DNA of 32,175 nt from a virus. The stretch covers positions 1 through 32,175 of IMG/VR virus record IMGVR_UViG_3300017742_000057; one strand, 5' to 3'. Made by a program: the position numbers and the translations under genes. The notes beneath the pieces were generated by a model, which was not told the origin of the DNA, did not search any database, and saw nothing but the letters and a program-made list of their open reading frames with translations. Positions 31,207-32,175 of the stretch are shown here, in pieces. The stretch's first letter is position 1; each line of letters begins with the position of its first letter.

Positions 31207-31638
31207 TTATCGTGTTCTTGTTAAAAGAAAAATAAATTCTACTTCAGTGCCATACGACATTTGAAAAGTTGTTGTAATGCGGTAAGCGTTTCTTTCGTGA
31301 TCATCAGTAACCTGAACCTTAAAATTTAAAATTCTTTTTTCAAACTTCTTAATGCCGCGGTCAATTTCATCTTTAAGCAAAGAAGCAGTAAAGTTATCTG
31401 CAAGTTCAAATAAAAGACTGGTGGCCCGTGTACCAAATTCTGGGAAAAATGGACGAGTACCAATTGGTGTTAACACAATGTTTTTAATACTGTTTTTCAC
31501 CGCATCAATATCCGTGGCAGGAACCACATCACCAGTAACGGGATGAATAAATGTAAAGCTTACATCTTTAAAAACACTTCCTGCTACAACAGTTGGTTGA
31601 TAATTGGGTTTGTTAAAGTCTGAAAGAATGCTGTTCAT
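31207..31638 (-). CDS. 25: Baseplate wedge protein gp25 (lysozyme-like fold)
   Basis: Wedge core protein of the gpW/gp25 family that forms a sheath-initiating element with gp53 and gp6. The protein is 143 residues (T4 132). The family core is visible: DVSFTFIHPVTGDVVPATDI, AVKNSIKNIVLTPIGTRPFF, PEFGTRATSLLFELAD, then LLKDEIDRGIKKFEKRI and a C-terminal beta hairpin. T4 has gene 25 elsewhere, but in marine T4-like phages it precedes gene 6 as here. An exact TATAAATA lies 10 nt upstream, giving a predicted leader of only about 5 nt. Confidence 0.95.
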   Translation of the reverse strand: MNSILSDFNKPNYQPTVVAGSVFKDVSFTFIHPVTGDVVPATDIDAVKNSIKNIVLTPIGTRPFFPEFGTRATSLLFELADNFTASLLKDEIDRGIKKFEKRILNFKVQVTDDHERNAYRITTTFQMSYGTEVEFIFLLTRTR

Positions 31639-31648
31639 TACTTATTTC

Positions 31649-31656
31649 TATTTATA
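31649..31656 (-). promoter_or_regulatory. T4-type late promoter TATAAATA upstream of gp25
   Basis: The minus strand reads TATAAATA, then GAAATAAGTA, then the ATG of gp25 (10-nt spacing). With T4 geometry the leader would be about 5 nt, too short for a normal Shine-Dalgarno. It heads the gp25-gp6 baseplate unit. Confidence 0.7.
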
Positions 31657-31685
31657 TACTAACACCGCACCTTATTTGTTTTTTG

Positions 31686-32175
31686 TTAAGCATTCCTAAG
31701 TGAGGCATCAGCTTGTAAAACCGACGCATCAGCAATCAAAAGGTTTGAAACGTTTGTGCTTCTTTCTCTAAATTCGTTTAATATATCGCCTGACCATTCA
31801 TCCCGCCTTGAGTCAACAACTCTTTGTATTTCCCTTTCGGTCTTTTCTTCGGTGCCTTCTGTACCATTTGTAATAACTTCAGATTTAACTCCGTAATAAA
31901 ACGAGTTTAAAGCAGTTAGCATTGAGCCATATGAAGGGTCTGATTCCAAATCGTTTGAACTGTATACCCCGTTAATTAAATCACCTGCTCGACCGGTATG
32001 ATCAATAAAGTCAGCTTTTGTTTTTTGCCTGTTGGTATTAATGCGAATTAAATCACCTGGGTCAGGATGTCTTGCCGCAGCTGGTGGACCAACCCGTAAA
32101 AGCGTAGGAAGATCAATACCTCCATCGGTAACATCCAGCATATTACAAACATCAAAAGAATCAATGTTGGCAATA
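31686..32175 (-). CDS. Partial baseplate-region structural protein, unrecognised (C-terminal part)
   Basis: The frame is open to the right edge. Reading in from the edge it begins IANIDSFDVCNMLDVTDGG, so the ATG at 32141 is probably internal and the true start lies outside the window. About 162 residues are visible. They are polar and probably helical in the second half (EKTEREIQRVVDSRRDEWSG, DILNEFRERSTNVSN), ending in ADASVLQADASLRNA. A proline-rich segment (LLRVGPPAAARHPDPGD) followed by IRINTNRQKTKADF is distinctive. In T4-like phages the gene before gp25 and gp6 is usually a baseplate or hub protein, but I do not recognise this one and assign no function. Confidence 0.7.
   Translation of the reverse strand, partial: IANIDSFDVCNMLDVTDGGIDLPTLLRVGPPAAARHPDPGDLIRINTNRQKTKADFIDHTGRAGDLINGVYSSNDLESDPSYGSMLTALNSFYYGVKSEVITNGTEGTEEKTEREIQRVVDSRRDEWSGDILNEFRERSTNVSNLLIADASVLQADASLRNA

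Overview
The window is a continuous block of late structural genes from a T4-like (contractile-tailed) bacteriophage. Every gene I can support lies on the minus strand, so the block is transcribed from the right edge to the left edge. The gene order and protein types match the marine relatives of T4 (cyanophage- and pelagiphage-like myoviruses) better than T4 itself: gp25 sits directly before gp6, there is a very large DUF4815-type wedge protein, small stop-start overlaps are common, and T4-type late promoters (TATAAATA) recur. The host cannot be determined from this sequence.

Layout in the direction of transcription. Baseplate (32175 to 24.7 kb): an unrecognised partial gene at the edge, gp25, gp6, a gp7-like wedge protein and an enlarged gp8-like protein. 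Baseplate periphery and fibres (24.7 to 14.1 kb): an 1814-residue DUF4815-type protein, a 74-residue coiled-coil protein, a 1215-residue fibre with a collar-like domain followed by RCC1-propeller-like repeats, and a 404-residue fibre with a Thr-rich collagen-like stalk. Accessory insert (14.1 to 10.6 kb), where T4 would pass from wac to gene 13: a GT4-type glycosyltransferase, a PAPS-type sulfotransferase, a helical-repeat (TPR-like) protein, a LydA-like holin and a small membrane protein. Neck and tail completion (10.6 to 7.4 kb): gp13, gp14 and two tandem copies of gp15. Packaging, tail and head (7.4 kb to 1): gp16, gp17, gp18, gp19, gp20, an expanded gp67-like prohead core protein and the start of another head gene in the gp68 position.

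The genes would build the baseplate, tail, neck, portal and packaging motor. The accessory insert is the most unusual part. A glycosyltransferase and a sulfotransferase are translationally coupled immediately after a collagen-like fibre gene, which suggests, as inference, that a virion fibre or the host surface is glycosylated and sulfated during the late phase.

A second notable signal is regulatory. In three genes (gp8-like, gp13 and gp67-like) an exact TATAAATA lies exactly 5 nt before the ATG, with no Shine-Dalgarno. If T4 promoter geometry holds, transcription would start at the A of ATG and give leaderless late mRNAs. gp18 and gp19 instead have conventional leaders with Shine-Dalgarno sequences. 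No tRNA, CRISPR array, insertion sequence or attachment site was seen, and no gap between genes reaches 300 bases.
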